From NCBI GenBank assembly GCA_948567375.1, contig OX419758.1, positions 42,361,473 to 42,425,472 of the forward strand: 64,000 bases of DNA. Reading direction: 5' to 3'. The notes beneath the pieces are model-generated. The model had not been told where the DNA came from and made no database searches. It was given only the letters and a program-made list of their open reading frames with translations. This DNA is from Lunularia cruciata (taxonomy: Eukaryota; Streptophyta; Marchantiopsida; Lunulariales; Lunulariaceae). Shown piece by piece: positions 11,471-23,700 of the stretch (positions are counted from its first letter, which is position 1; each line of letters opens with the position of its first letter). The position numbers were made by a program, and so were the translations under genes.

Positions 11471-13533
11471 ATAACAAAATCACTTCTGCTTATGGAAGTT
11501 GATTAAGACCACAACACATATCCAAGGTTGAATCTTTGGATGGATATCATGGTCATTTTCATAATGTAGCATGCCTTTTCCTCCAAAAGAAACATTGAAT
11601 AATCAAACAATTTATGCTTTGGAAGGATATTTTTTTTAGTCTTTTGAATAGCATTATAACCTATAATTCTTTAAAGGAGATTGAACACAATATTTTAAGG
11701 TATCTCTTGTCAAGACTTGTTGTTTATAATGGTATTTAAAAGACTATATATAAAATAAAATTTGAATAATCAAAAAAATTATGCTTTGTAAGTATATTTT
11801 CTTTAGTCTTTTGAATACTATTATAAACTATAATTCCTTTAAAGGAGAATGAAAACAAGGATTTTCAATGTATCTCTTGTCAAGAACATATAATAACCTC
11901 TATATATCATGTGTTGATTATACATTTGAACTAAATATTGACCTTTCATACCAAGGAATATAAGAGCAAAATATTGATGGGGTATATCCAACCCGTAGTT
12001 ATGATAGACAAAGAACCATGTCTAACTTGTGAAAAAACAATTTACTCCATAGATCGCTTCTTCATTCATATGATTTTGAATTTAGAATGTTGAGAATAAG
12101 TATCAAATAGAATTTGGTATACAATGTCTCAAATGAAAATTGATTGGTTTTAATTTGATTATATGCTCACTTGCCTTCAATAAACATTCCAATAGACATC
12201 TTGAGAACCATGGAGTAATGTGTTATGAAGATCTTGCCATTCCTTCTAATAAAATTCATAATCTGGTATATAGCTATGAGAATTATGTGCAAAAGATTTA
12301 GGAATTGCAATACCATAGACGGTATGAATCTCACCCAACTATAAGTTTAAACTTGTCAATAAAGGTCTAAAAGTAGAACTATATCAATTTCAGAAAATAA
12401 GCATTGTAATAATGGAAATTATGAGTGGATCTTACGGAATTAGAAGTTAAATTCCTCTTGAAAAGTCCAAATGGAAAAGAAAATGCCAAAGTAAATTAGG
12501 TGTGTAAACAGAATAAAAGTGCTTAGAATTGATAGCGGACAAGTAAGTAGTCTAACCAATTTTCCAAAATCTATTGTGCTCCTCATTCGTAACTTGTATG
12601 GTTTCATTATGACTACGTAAATTCCTCAACTTATATTAAGTCCATCTTACTCCTTTAGAAACTGGAAAGAATTATCTACATGTATGGACGATGATTGCTT
12701 CTAATACTTCCAAAGTTTTTAATTTTACAAAAGCCCGAAGCCCTTGTAAGGATCAAAGCTAAACAATACATAGTTAATAATGGATGATCTTTTTACTTTT
12801 TGGAAGGATAGTTTGAACTTAAGATTGTCCTTCCCATTCTTAACCAAGTTAAATATCATAGGTGACCTAGGCTGCCTATTCTCAAGTCTACCTAGTCTTC
12901 TTCATTAAAATGCTTTGCCATCATAAAGATATTATGTGTCTGACATCATAAGAAATTACTGAAGCTAATATCAAATTCATATAGATCATAAAGATTAATC
13001 ACAATTTGCCTAGTACTGCTTCTTACAAACCACATTTTCCTGTTATAGCCCCTTCTCTTCCTTGGATGTACACTCTAGATTTCTTCCATATTTCACCATG
13101 TTTGAATATATTATTTTCATGGTTTTTTATGATGTCGACACACTATATGCCTAAAGGAATTTTTCATGGTTATGGCACAATAATTCATATATTCATTTTG
13201 TCCTGTGATCAAACATCCAAATACTTTGCATTAAGGTGCATCGGCCCTATCCAATTCAATTAAATAGCTGGTACTATAACAAATCATCCCACAAATTTTC
13301 TTATGTTTGAAATCACCTAGAAGCATGAATGGAAATAAATCTCCTCTACAAATGTCGTGAATTTTTCTTATGTTTGAATTACGTTGAAGAAGAAATGAAT
13401 CCCCTCTACAAATGAGTCATGAAGATCTCTGTACATAGGATCCAATATATGTGCATCTTTCTTCTATTTTTGGATCACCTTTGAAGATTATGGTATAAAA
13501 GACACAAGGATTGGTTTGGCAAAAATACTTTCC
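11471..13533. other. AT-rich intergenic DNA, no gene recognised
   Basis: About 2 kb rich in A and T with no convincing ORF or conserved protein motif on either strand. It contains the local duplication listed separately. The 85-codon ORF at 13006-13263 shows no recognisable family. Confidence 0.5.
11595..11887. repeat. Diverged tandem duplication, about 167-bp period
   Basis: Segment 11595-11728 recurs at 11762-11887. Shared blocks are TTGAATAATCAAA, AATTATGCTTT, TTTAGTCTTTTGAATA, AAAGGAGA and TATCTCTTGTCAAGA. The copies differ at several positions, so the duplication is old. Confidence 0.75.
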
Positions 13534-14151
13534 CTAACAAGCATCGTGAATAGAATCATAAATATCATTTCCACTGTCAACAATCTTTTTGTACTCGAGT
13601 TCTGACATAAACCCGTCCCAATGCCCCTTCAATGCCATATTGAAAAACTTTCTTTGAACATCTAAAAGTAGGAAACATGAGTTGAAATTAGCTGGAGTCG
13701 GTAAACAGAAAGCTTCCTCCTGCGCTTATAAACATGTACAACAGGGGGTCAAGTACTTTCTTTGTCTTTGAAGGTTCTCGGAGCAAGCTTTCATCAAAGG
13801 AGAAAGTGCAATCTGGCGTAACTCCACTTAGTGACCTGATCGACATAGTCCGGCCTGCATTATTTACATCCCTACTGTTAACCGCTGTTTCAAAGTTCGT
13901 GTAGGAGACTTCTGTAGAGAATTATCGAACAATAATGAATGGTTTCAAAAACTCGTTCTGTAACGATCATGACACAAAGTTGCACATCTGTGTTGATAGA
14001 AGGGTAGTAGACTCCGGGCTACCTAACAATCATTGATGATATATCACCTCGACTGGTTAGCCGGACAATGAAAGCATCAGAATCTCCTCGCATGCCAGAA
14101 CAAGTATATCTCACATAAACAAGATAATTTCCACGATCAGATGACCACCAT
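13534..14151 (-). other. Possible exons of an unidentified minus-strand gene
   Basis: Downstream of the RWDD1-like gene and on the same strand, three stretches look exon-like. One is 14023-14151: acceptor TTTAG, open frame WWSSDRGNYLVYVRYTCSG..., donor GTAG. Another is an open frame at about 13730-13916 (FETAVNSRDVNNAGRTMSIR..., acceptor CTACAG). The third is 13534-13661: acceptor TTTTAG, frame KFFNMALKGHWDGFM... up to a stop, vaguely like the start of plant ankyrin-repeat proteins. The phases of the first two do not join simply, so the model is unresolved. They may be pieces of a real gene, a decayed one, or chance. Confidence 0.25.
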
Positions 14152-14772
14152 CTAAACAGTGATTGCGGTGATGACTAATTCTGAACAAAAAACTTAGCTA
14201 ATTACATGTCAGAAGGTGAATAATTCACGGCACTAGAAACTGATAACAGAGAGAACAACTTCATTGGACAGTGATTGAGGTTATCACCAGAACGGCGGTG
14301 CAAACAACATTGTAATTATGATAGACAAATTGATGAACTCCTTACGCCTTCGCAAATAGATGGCTCCTAATGTATGACAGCTTTACAAGGGTGCGTACTG
14401 GATAATTTTTAATTGTCCCTGAAAAGCTGGTCTGTCAAACCCTGCTTTCTCTAGGCGAAATAATCATGCTCAGTGCATGATTGGGTAACTTTCCGTAACA
14501 TTAATGAGTTGGCCTCTAGAGCGTAACTAGGGATCCCCATTGCTAAGACTCGCCAGTTGTGAAGAAAAAGTTCACAAGATTTCTAGGTGCCGAATAATTC
14601 CCTGGAACACTTCAGTGCTCACATCATTGCTTCCAAAACTCTCGCTGCCCCCTTTCTAAACATGGAGCTACTTCATCAGGGACTACGTAGAGTGGTACCA
14701 GGCAAAGATAAGATGCATGTTACCAAGCCAGGTGGAATAACACAATTTTCTACAGCATTAAGACTACTGATT

Positions 14773-17700
14773 TCACGGTCTATCACTTCGCACTGGTGCC
14801 TTGTCCGTCTTGCCGGATAGGTAGTGATCCAACATATCATCCTCATCGAGGTCTGCATCACAAAAGTGCCCGTCAGTGTCATCCTGAAGTGTTAAGACAG
14901 CATCATAATTTAGATAATACATCCTGGTGATTTAGATAATCCGATGAGATTCGAAACTTGAGATACATCCCCTTAATTGTCGTCTTCGAGCGATCCTATC
15001 ATGCACCTTACATCATCTATTTACCTTCATCATCAAAATCATCATCGAAATCAAGATCTTCCTCGTCGTCTTCTTCTTCGCTATCACCAACAACAAGCTT
15101 GCCACCTTTCTGCACATGGATAAGCACAAAATCGAGATCAGACAGTCCTCCACGTTTAGTCACTTGCTTTGAGAAAGAGCGTTTAAATGCAAGTTGAGCT
15201 CCCAAGACTATCCTGTTAAACTAAAACGGCATCGGAAGGCAAAGATTTAACAGTACGGAGCAAAGAACGTAATGAATCACAGACCAGGGCAGAAGCTCTT
15301 CCACTCTCAAAGAATTGTCGGCCCGTTAGTCTCTTCTCCTTCGACGCCAAGAGTGCAGCTTCAGGCATCAATCTGATCAGTACAAAGAATAAACAGACAA
15401 GGTTACTAAGTTAAATACACCCAAATGGCGAATTAAACGCAATTTAGGTCTACAGCGTACGGATTCACCCGTGTTGTACTCCTCTCTGAATTTCCTACAA
15501 TAATATACTCGTACAAGAAGCACTCAAGCTGGGACTTGTGCAGTGTTCACACTTGGCCTTCTCGAGAGCTAGCTCCGCTTCGTATCTTTCCCTCCAAGCT
15601 AAAAAGGTTTCGACTGTGACTGCTTCTCCATGAGGTTCGATGATCTGAGGAGAATAGACATAAAGTGATCACGACGCGCAACAGCTAGGATATTGGAAAT
15701 GAGAGCAGAGACCGTTCAAAGAACGGCAGATCCGGAACCCATTAAGTACATATGAAATGTAAATGAAATATAAACATGATATTAGGACATGAGAGCAGAA
15801 GCCGTTCGAAGAAGGGGGATCCAGAACTCGATAAGTGCATATGAAGGGCTGATGAAATTTAAACATGTATTGAGCAAATCGAGATGCATAATAAAGCCGT
15901 AAAGGAGATAAAGTCCATCTAACAGATCAAGTGTAAGGCTAAGCACAAACGAAATATAAGTATTTCCTGATCAATAGCAGTAGAGAACTAATATACATCA
16001 TGTAATCGATAAGCGCTAAGCAAAGCATGTAACGAAATAATACACAACATGTAATCAAAGACCAACAAGCAAGACTTGAAAGGTAAAGTGGTCTGAAATC
16101 GTAAGGTATAATGGTATGAAATCGTAAGACTGGGCAGAAATCATCCATAGGAACCATGAAACAGATCGACAAATGTGGAGCGAAATGGGAGAAGAGTGGA
16201 TGATATCTTTGCTGAGATGGAGCGAAGCGTTAGGAGCCTGGATATTTGAGTTATGAGGACAGAAGCCGTTCTTCGAATGGGGGATCCAAACTCATTAAAT
16301 GCAAATGAAATGTAGATGAAATGGCAATCAAATGAAAACAACACTGACTAAGAGACAAGCAAATAATTGATGAAATCTGAATCATAAAAAGCATGTATAG
16401 TCATGCAACGATCATACATAGCTAGATGTAGGGAATCCGTGAACCAAGGTGTACTGAGGAAACGAAGAGTCATCTCATATCAAGGAATCTCAAGATATGC
16501 AAATGAATGGAGAACAAATTAATTGAAACCAAACCTGGGATTACGGGTATGAAAAGGTAGAGTGGAAATCCTTGTTTGAACAATTTCCACTCTGCTTTAC
16601 TTTCCCGTTTGGGGAAGTAAAGTAGAGTATGGCGTTAGGGGACTGGATAGAGTATATCACTGCATGCACTATGGACGCATGAGTCATGAAACGCTGAAAC
16701 AGCCATAGAAAGCCTCCCTGAAACTGCATACGACTTTATCAGGGCCAAACGTAGTGCTGAAGTAGCTGAGCGAATGTCAGGACTCCTCGAACCGAGTTTC
16801 TGTTTGAAAGCTCATGAGTGCCAAGACAAATTCGGTTGCTTCCTAAGGTTTTACTCAAAAGTCAATGATCATAATGAGAGAACCTGGTGAAGAACTGAAA
16901 ACCAACCAAGATTAATAAAGCAAAAGCAAAGGAATCAGATGAAGTCGATACAGGCAACAGAAAACACACAATGGAAGCTAAGAGAGGAAAATGAGACAGA
17001 AAACTAATGAAAAACGAAATAAGAGAGGGAGATGGAAGGAGGAGGTTCAAGAAGAAGGAGAGCCTTGGATTCTTCTTGTGATTAGGTGATCAGCCACGTG
17101 GATTAGGGTAGAAAATCCTAATCAAATAAACAGACAAAAACACATGCTATTTAAAGAGACATGAGATTGACTATCTGGTGGGCTCAGACAGGAGCTCCCC
17201 GCCTGGATGAGGAAACTGAATGACTGAATTACTCAGATATCAGCAGATTCTCAGACTATGATAACCATAGATGTTCTTTTAGAAAGGTTTTATCTATACT
17301 TGTGAGAATGACTATTGGTGGGCTCGGACTAGAGCTCGCCGCCTATCAGAGAGAACAGAGTTTCTCAAATCTCTGTAAATGCTGAAACCATGATAACCAT
17401 GGATATCTCTCTCTCTTTGTAAAACTGACCTAAATTTTCTACAAATGAGGTGAAGGGGGTAGTTTAACGAAACGAAATTGTTGATTAGTTTCCTGCATGC
17501 TACACGATAAGACTTTTTGGAGTTACAAACTCTCCTATATCTTACAGATTCTGATTTGATAATCTCTAATTTAGATTGGGAGGAAATATCTGAGGGTACA
17601 TGAGGTAAGGAAATGGTTTTAATTTTGGCAAAATGAGGCAGCTCTTTCTTGTCATATATGGAGACAAATGTGGAAGTCATCCTGAGTGATTCTACAGTCT

Positions 17701-20700
17701 AGATAATCACAACGATTGCCATAATGAGTTCGTGCTAATTCACAGGAAAGTCTAGGATAAATCCCACCTCCTCTGGCATTGTCATTCCTATACATGAAAT
17801 CCACAAAGTTCTCTAGACCAGAACCTACTACTAGGAGATCATCAACGTACCTTTGAACCTGGGAAATATTGCAGAACAAGTCGTAATCATAAGAATCCAC
17901 TAATCTCTGAATAAAATCAAGTTCATAGGTAAAGAGGTAATAGAGTAATCACAAAGACTGCACAAGGTGTCCCCACTGGAATCCCTATATCCTGACGGAA
18001 AAGCTGATTCCCAAAGGTAATGTAGAGATTATCAAAAAGAAACAGCATCCAACAGATAAGAGTTTCTGCATCAGCCGCCATGAACTTGAGATGTTTTGCC
18101 GTTGGAAGAATGTTGTTTATGCTTTTGAGCCATCTATATTTAAAATCAAGTGCTGAGGTCTCGACTAGTGACACTGACTCTCTATTTAGGGTGAATCTGT
18201 AATGAAATATGGATCAGATGAGTTACGACAGCCTTGTTTTGAGGTCATCAAGGTGAATCTTTGTATAAAAAGTAGTTAAATCAAAAGTTTGAAAAAGAAC
18301 TTTATCAAAGGGAACAGGAGTGTTCCTAAATGCACTATCTTGAGGAGTAGTAGAAATTGGTTTGCGGAGTCTTTGCACCTTCTCAAGTAGAATAGGGACT
18401 CCCGAAGAGTCATCCAGTATCCAACTGGTATCGACGACCATTCCCGCATGCAGGAATACCTCTTTCCAGAGTTCGTTCGCAGAAACTTGTGAGGCTTTGA
18501 AGAAGCAACTAAACCAACGTGACAGTTCTGAAAGAGTTGTAGAATGTCCTGCAGCAATGAACCTGGGGACTACGGGAGATTTATGGAATTCCAAGCACAA
18601 CAAAAGTAGGGGAGTCTATCTGTATCCTTGGATTTGTGAAAACCTTGAGAAGAGTTGAAAGCATTGTGTGAAATTAAGATCTGTGATTGCAGAATCTGTG
18701 TGGGCTTATAAGTTGCAGAAGGAGAAAGGAGCTTGTTGAGTGAAGTTTAAACCTAGAATTTTTTGCAGACAAAAACGAAATTGTTAGGACACTTGTCCAT
18801 ATAGGTGATAAGAAATTGGGATTTGAAGTAGTAGGTTTCTATCGTTCTGAAGAGGAAAATTGGATCTACTAAATCAAAGTCATGTCGTACAGTGGGGAGT
18901 TTGAGGAAATGCTTGACTTTTTGTAGGAGAAAAATCAATGGTCAAAAATCCCCTTGGCACCTAAAATAGTTTCCTGAGAAAGCGTGAAATTTCGTATACA
19001 AGCTTGATTAGCTATAAAAGTAGAGGTAGGAGATCTTGGCGAAGGCCGAAATTTGGTACCTCTACAGAAGAGCGTGGATAAGTTAACTGACGGCAAGATC
19101 TCCAAAGAAGCTGTAACAACATGTCCATATGAAGGTTAATAAAACCTGCATGGTGGAGACAGCTACAGGGAGGAGGAAATGGAGTTAAATTCGAAGCTTT
19201 CCTCATGATTGAGGCAAAGTTAAAGTGCAGCCTACCTTGCATTTTACTGTACTTGTAAGCAACGATAGGAACTCTGAAAGGAGTACCTGGAGGTATGGCC
19301 TCTAAGACTTCACGCTCCCTTAGAAGTGACTGTAGTTTGGCTTTATCCATCTCCTTAGAGGCAGATCGAAGAATAATGAGTATAGGATGTATCCAGGGTA
19401 GATCTGTTGACCGAAAAGTAAGGCGAGAGAAAAAGAAGTAGACTGTTAAGAAGAGCATTGAGTTCCTCTTCGTTTCTGCGTAAGATGGAAGTAGGAGTAG
19501 ATTTTAGAACATGAAGAAGTCTGAGGAGGTTAGGAACTTCAAACGTGTGAAGACAGAATCGGTAAGCTTATCAGAGTCCAGTAAAGAGAAAAGATAGGAG
19601 ATCCCCCGGGCATAGTCTCTGTAAGCAAATCTCCTAGAATGTGGAATACTCACACCCGGAAGTAAAGAGTGAGGAGAATTAACTTGAGAAGTGGAGGAAG
19701 AAATGGTGCTAAGTGATTTGGAGAGAATATCATGAAGACGATTAGAGTGTTGGTGGTGGTGATGAAGAACTCGTCCAAGTACGTTGTAACTTATAGGAGT
19801 CCAACAGTTAAGAACCCGAATCCATAAGAGTTCCTCTGCGTTGGCAGAATCTCTTAAATTATTATGCAAATCTAATTTGACCATAGGAAACAGCCAAAAA
19901 TCATCAAAACCAAGTTTTGCCATTGCTGCCATCAAAGGAGTGTACTCTGTAGCGGTAGAGTGAAGAGCACCAAGCGCCTTTCTTTTTTCGCAATGTTGTT
20001 GAAATCTTTTGAAAGCAGAACCCGATGTTTGCCCACGTAGCATTCACTGGGTGTCAACAAATAAATGACGTAAATACCCCTTCGTCATTTAAAGGATCTA
20101 GAAACGAGTGGTCCCTTGCATGAGTAATTCTGAGAACCCTTTATCTCTGAAGAATAGGATCCGGGTCTGTCTAAAAGTCAGCTCTGAGAATGCGTTCTGT
20201 AACTGGAGGCCAAAAGATATGACCCGGAGAGAATTGGGAAGTGTTTCCCATGTTGAGAGAAAAGATCGCTCTGAAGCGAGCCACAGATAGATCATAAGAT
20301 CCCATCTTTAGTCGTAGAGGAGAAAATGTTCAGAGTCGAAAGGGACCAGGGGCTATAGAGGTCACTAGCAAAACTGAATGTCACCAAAAAATTTAACGGG
20401 AAACTAAACAGACGGGGAGTTGGCGGCCGTCGAGTTGATGGACGGAAAATGGACGGACGGGGAGTTGCCGGCCGGAAAATGGACGAACGGCTAAGGTGGA
20501 TGGCTGCCTAATGGTTGGCTCTTATCTATCTCAATTAATGGCTAAGTAACCAATGGACGGACGGAGGACTGATTGTCTAAAAGATGAAGAACGGAAAGTG
20601 GAAAACGGCTAAGGTGGATGACTGTTTAACGGTTGGCTCTCATCTACTGGAATTAATGGCTAAGAACTGAACCTTCATGGGTGGCGATGAGTAATGCTAA

Positions 20701-23700
20701 TCTGCTGACCAACCACTAATGGATGTTAAAGCGCTAAAAACGGATGATAGTTGGTTCTGATCTTCCTGGATTAACGGCCAAGTAATGTATGGCCAAGAAC
20801 TGAACGAAGCGAGCGTAATGCTAAGCTGCAAACCGTGCAGTAATGGATATCAGAGAGCTAAAAGCAAATGAGTGATCGAAATGTTGCTGAACGAAACCCT
20901 GAAATGAAACTGAAACCAGGGAAACCAAGAAGCTGCAAGAACTTCGAACTGCTTGAAGCCACCTCATGAAAGCCAAACTAATCAAGACGATGACAAGTCA
21001 ACAGGTAGTATAACCAAACTAATTGAAGAATCTACAACCAAGATGAACCATCATGAAACAATATGTTTGAAACTCACCTGGCCTAAACCACTAGTGTTGC
21101 GAGGCCTCTTTGCTGTCTGGATATTGTATATCGCAGCATGCGCTATGAATGCATTAGTCCTAAAACACTAAACAACTGCAGGAAGCAGAAAGGCGGTCAT
21201 AGTAAGCCTCCACAAAAGCACACATGACTTCATCAGTGCCTAACGCAGTGATGAAGTAGCTGAGCGAATGCCAGTGCCCCTCATAAAGGTTCTGTTCAAA
21301 AACTCATGAGTGCCAAGGCAAACTTGGTTGCTTCCAGAAATGCCACTCAAAGCAGTAACAATGCAACGTAAGGAAACCGCTAGGACTTATGCGGAAACCA
21401 GCAAGGTCACGTGGTAGTTTCCATATAGCCGAGCATAATTTGGTGGAAATTGGAAGCAAAGGGTCATCAGAAAGTGCAGGAATAGGAATAACCAGAATAA
21501 GCCGAACTGCAGGATAATCATGAGCAAAGAGATGCATAATCGTGAGCATGAGAAAGGAAAGGAATCGAGCCGTACCTTGTTAATGCCTGAAAGCAAACAT
21601 CGACTTAAAGAGAAGCAAGCAAAACATAGCAGAATGACCAGATGATGCATACAGAAGTAAAAGCTCGTTAAAACTAATAAGCAGAGCGGAGACAGATCAT
21701 CAAGGAACAGGAAGGGGCGAGAAATATCAATAGAAGAGTATAAGAGGAGAGGGGAGAAACCGCTGGGATATAGTAGAAGCATCCCTATTTTAGAGATAAG
21801 AAAGTTTATCAAAATTCAGTTGGATGAGGTCTAGAACCATACGAGAAGGGCTTACATCTTCTTTCTCTACATCATCTTCATAATCTGAATTGTAATCTCC
21901 CTGATCTTGACCAAACTTCTCCCGAAGCCACTCCTTTGCTGTGGAATGAAGTGTGTAAATCATGGCCATGCCCAAGTTCTCAGTTGCCTGCTACCGCGAA
22001 GTACCAGGGTCAAAAGTAACATTGCAATAATCAAAACCACGCCCCATCGCATGCATTATATTTCCCCGAACGTCAAGATTGGAAGTATAAAGCTCTGACC
22101 AGAATCATAAGGAGCGGACAAGAAGCCGGAATGAAACTAGTACTACGTCCACTAGTTCTGTCATCATCTCAAGAAGCTGATATTCGTACACCGCCTGAAT
22201 CTAGAAATGTAGCTGGGACCCAAACCGGAAATGGACATGCCCCTGCGAAACCCCTCGAAACTGAAAGTGATATAAATTACCTCTTGTTGTAATCTTTCCT
22301 TCAATTCCTTCACATCGGATATCTTTACCCCCTGTAAGCTGGAATAAAGAGTTCTGTCTGATTAAGAAAAGATAGCTATATTGACTCGGAGGAGACCCAT
22401 ATATATTATTGGCATCATCTATATTTTCCTCCTGAACTACCTCTTCAAAAGCATGAACTTCTGCAAAGCCTGCGAAAGATTATGCCCAGGGCACTGTCTA
22501 CTCACATTTAACAGCTCACATGCAACAAGAATGATTGTGCAGAGTAGAGTCGTGCTAACGATCCATTGTGCAATCAAGGACTGAGACGAACCTACTGTAA
22601 GTTGAGGTGTACAAGCAAAACCTCATGACTAGCTAATAGCTGACTTGGATTAAAACGCAGGGCTGTAGAAGATTGACGGAGGGACTTGCCTAGATTCCAA
22701 AAGTAAAGTGTTGCTCACCTTCTAACATCAAAGAGAGGAGGTTCATCAGGATAATTGGGTGTATGCGCAAATACCAATGCCAACCTCACTGCAGTGAAAA
22801 GAAATGATCAAGTTCCAGCAAGTAAGACAATATCACACCATAACACACAATTAGTCTCCATTCTGCTCACAACCAGATCGATTGGACAAATCATCCACAT
22901 CAACCAGTAGCCCATAAACCACACGAGCCACTTCTCGCATAAGAGAATTTGTGGAAGTCACGGTTGTGACAGATACAGAAATTCTTGACGATATTGAAGC
23001 CATCAAACTGCTTTCATACTCGGCACATCGTAATCTCAGAAGAAACTGATATCAACGTCATTCAACTCAGCAACTGGTCAGTCTAATGTTTGATATAGCA
23101 AAATAGACCTACTTAAAAGGCCAGACCTGGTGTTTCAGTTGGTTCATCTTCGTCATCATCCTGAACATAATCACCAAGACATCAGATGCACGTCATGTCC
23201 CGAATGATATCCTTTGTAGAAAAATATAGCAGTATGGACCGCAAGCGAATAAGCAAAGTCACCAATGGATTCAGAAACCTGTAGAGTACCAATTAAAATT
23301 CTGTCCCACCAACATGACAACAGTTTTAAAACATTCTTTCATGTTTAACAGTTCAATACGAAGTCCTTCCACCAGAGAGGAGTCAGACCTTGGGGGATAT
23401 TGTGATTTGGAAACAACGGGCAGTTGTATGAAGGCCACTTTCGTTACTATTCAACTCTGCAGGGAGAAGAACACATTATGCTGATAAGGTGTATGTCATG
23501 GTGTTATTAGACCAACTTGAACTATGAAATCAGCCGATTGAAGTAACTATGCTTCAATCATCCAGTCTAACCAAAACATGCAGATATACATATGATTAAC
23601 CATGAAGTTGTAGAGATACCTATTATATCATCCATAAGTATGGCCTGTAATGCATCGATCTCCATTTCCTGCTCCTCTGCATAGTCTGCAATTCAAGTAT

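Noticed and set aside
15017-15205. Stand-alone 62-aa acidic ORF
   Set aside because: Its first part is intron; the acidic part is exon 10 of the RWD gene and the apparent stop lies beyond a splice donor.
17163-17430. Hammerhead ribozyme at the Penelope-like 3' end
   Set aside because: The conserved core bases of a hammerhead could not be found on either strand.
17312-20300. Conifer Dryad (canonical Penelope) assignment
   Set aside because: The nuclease lies N-terminal to the RT with a CxC linker, not C-terminal as in canonical elements.
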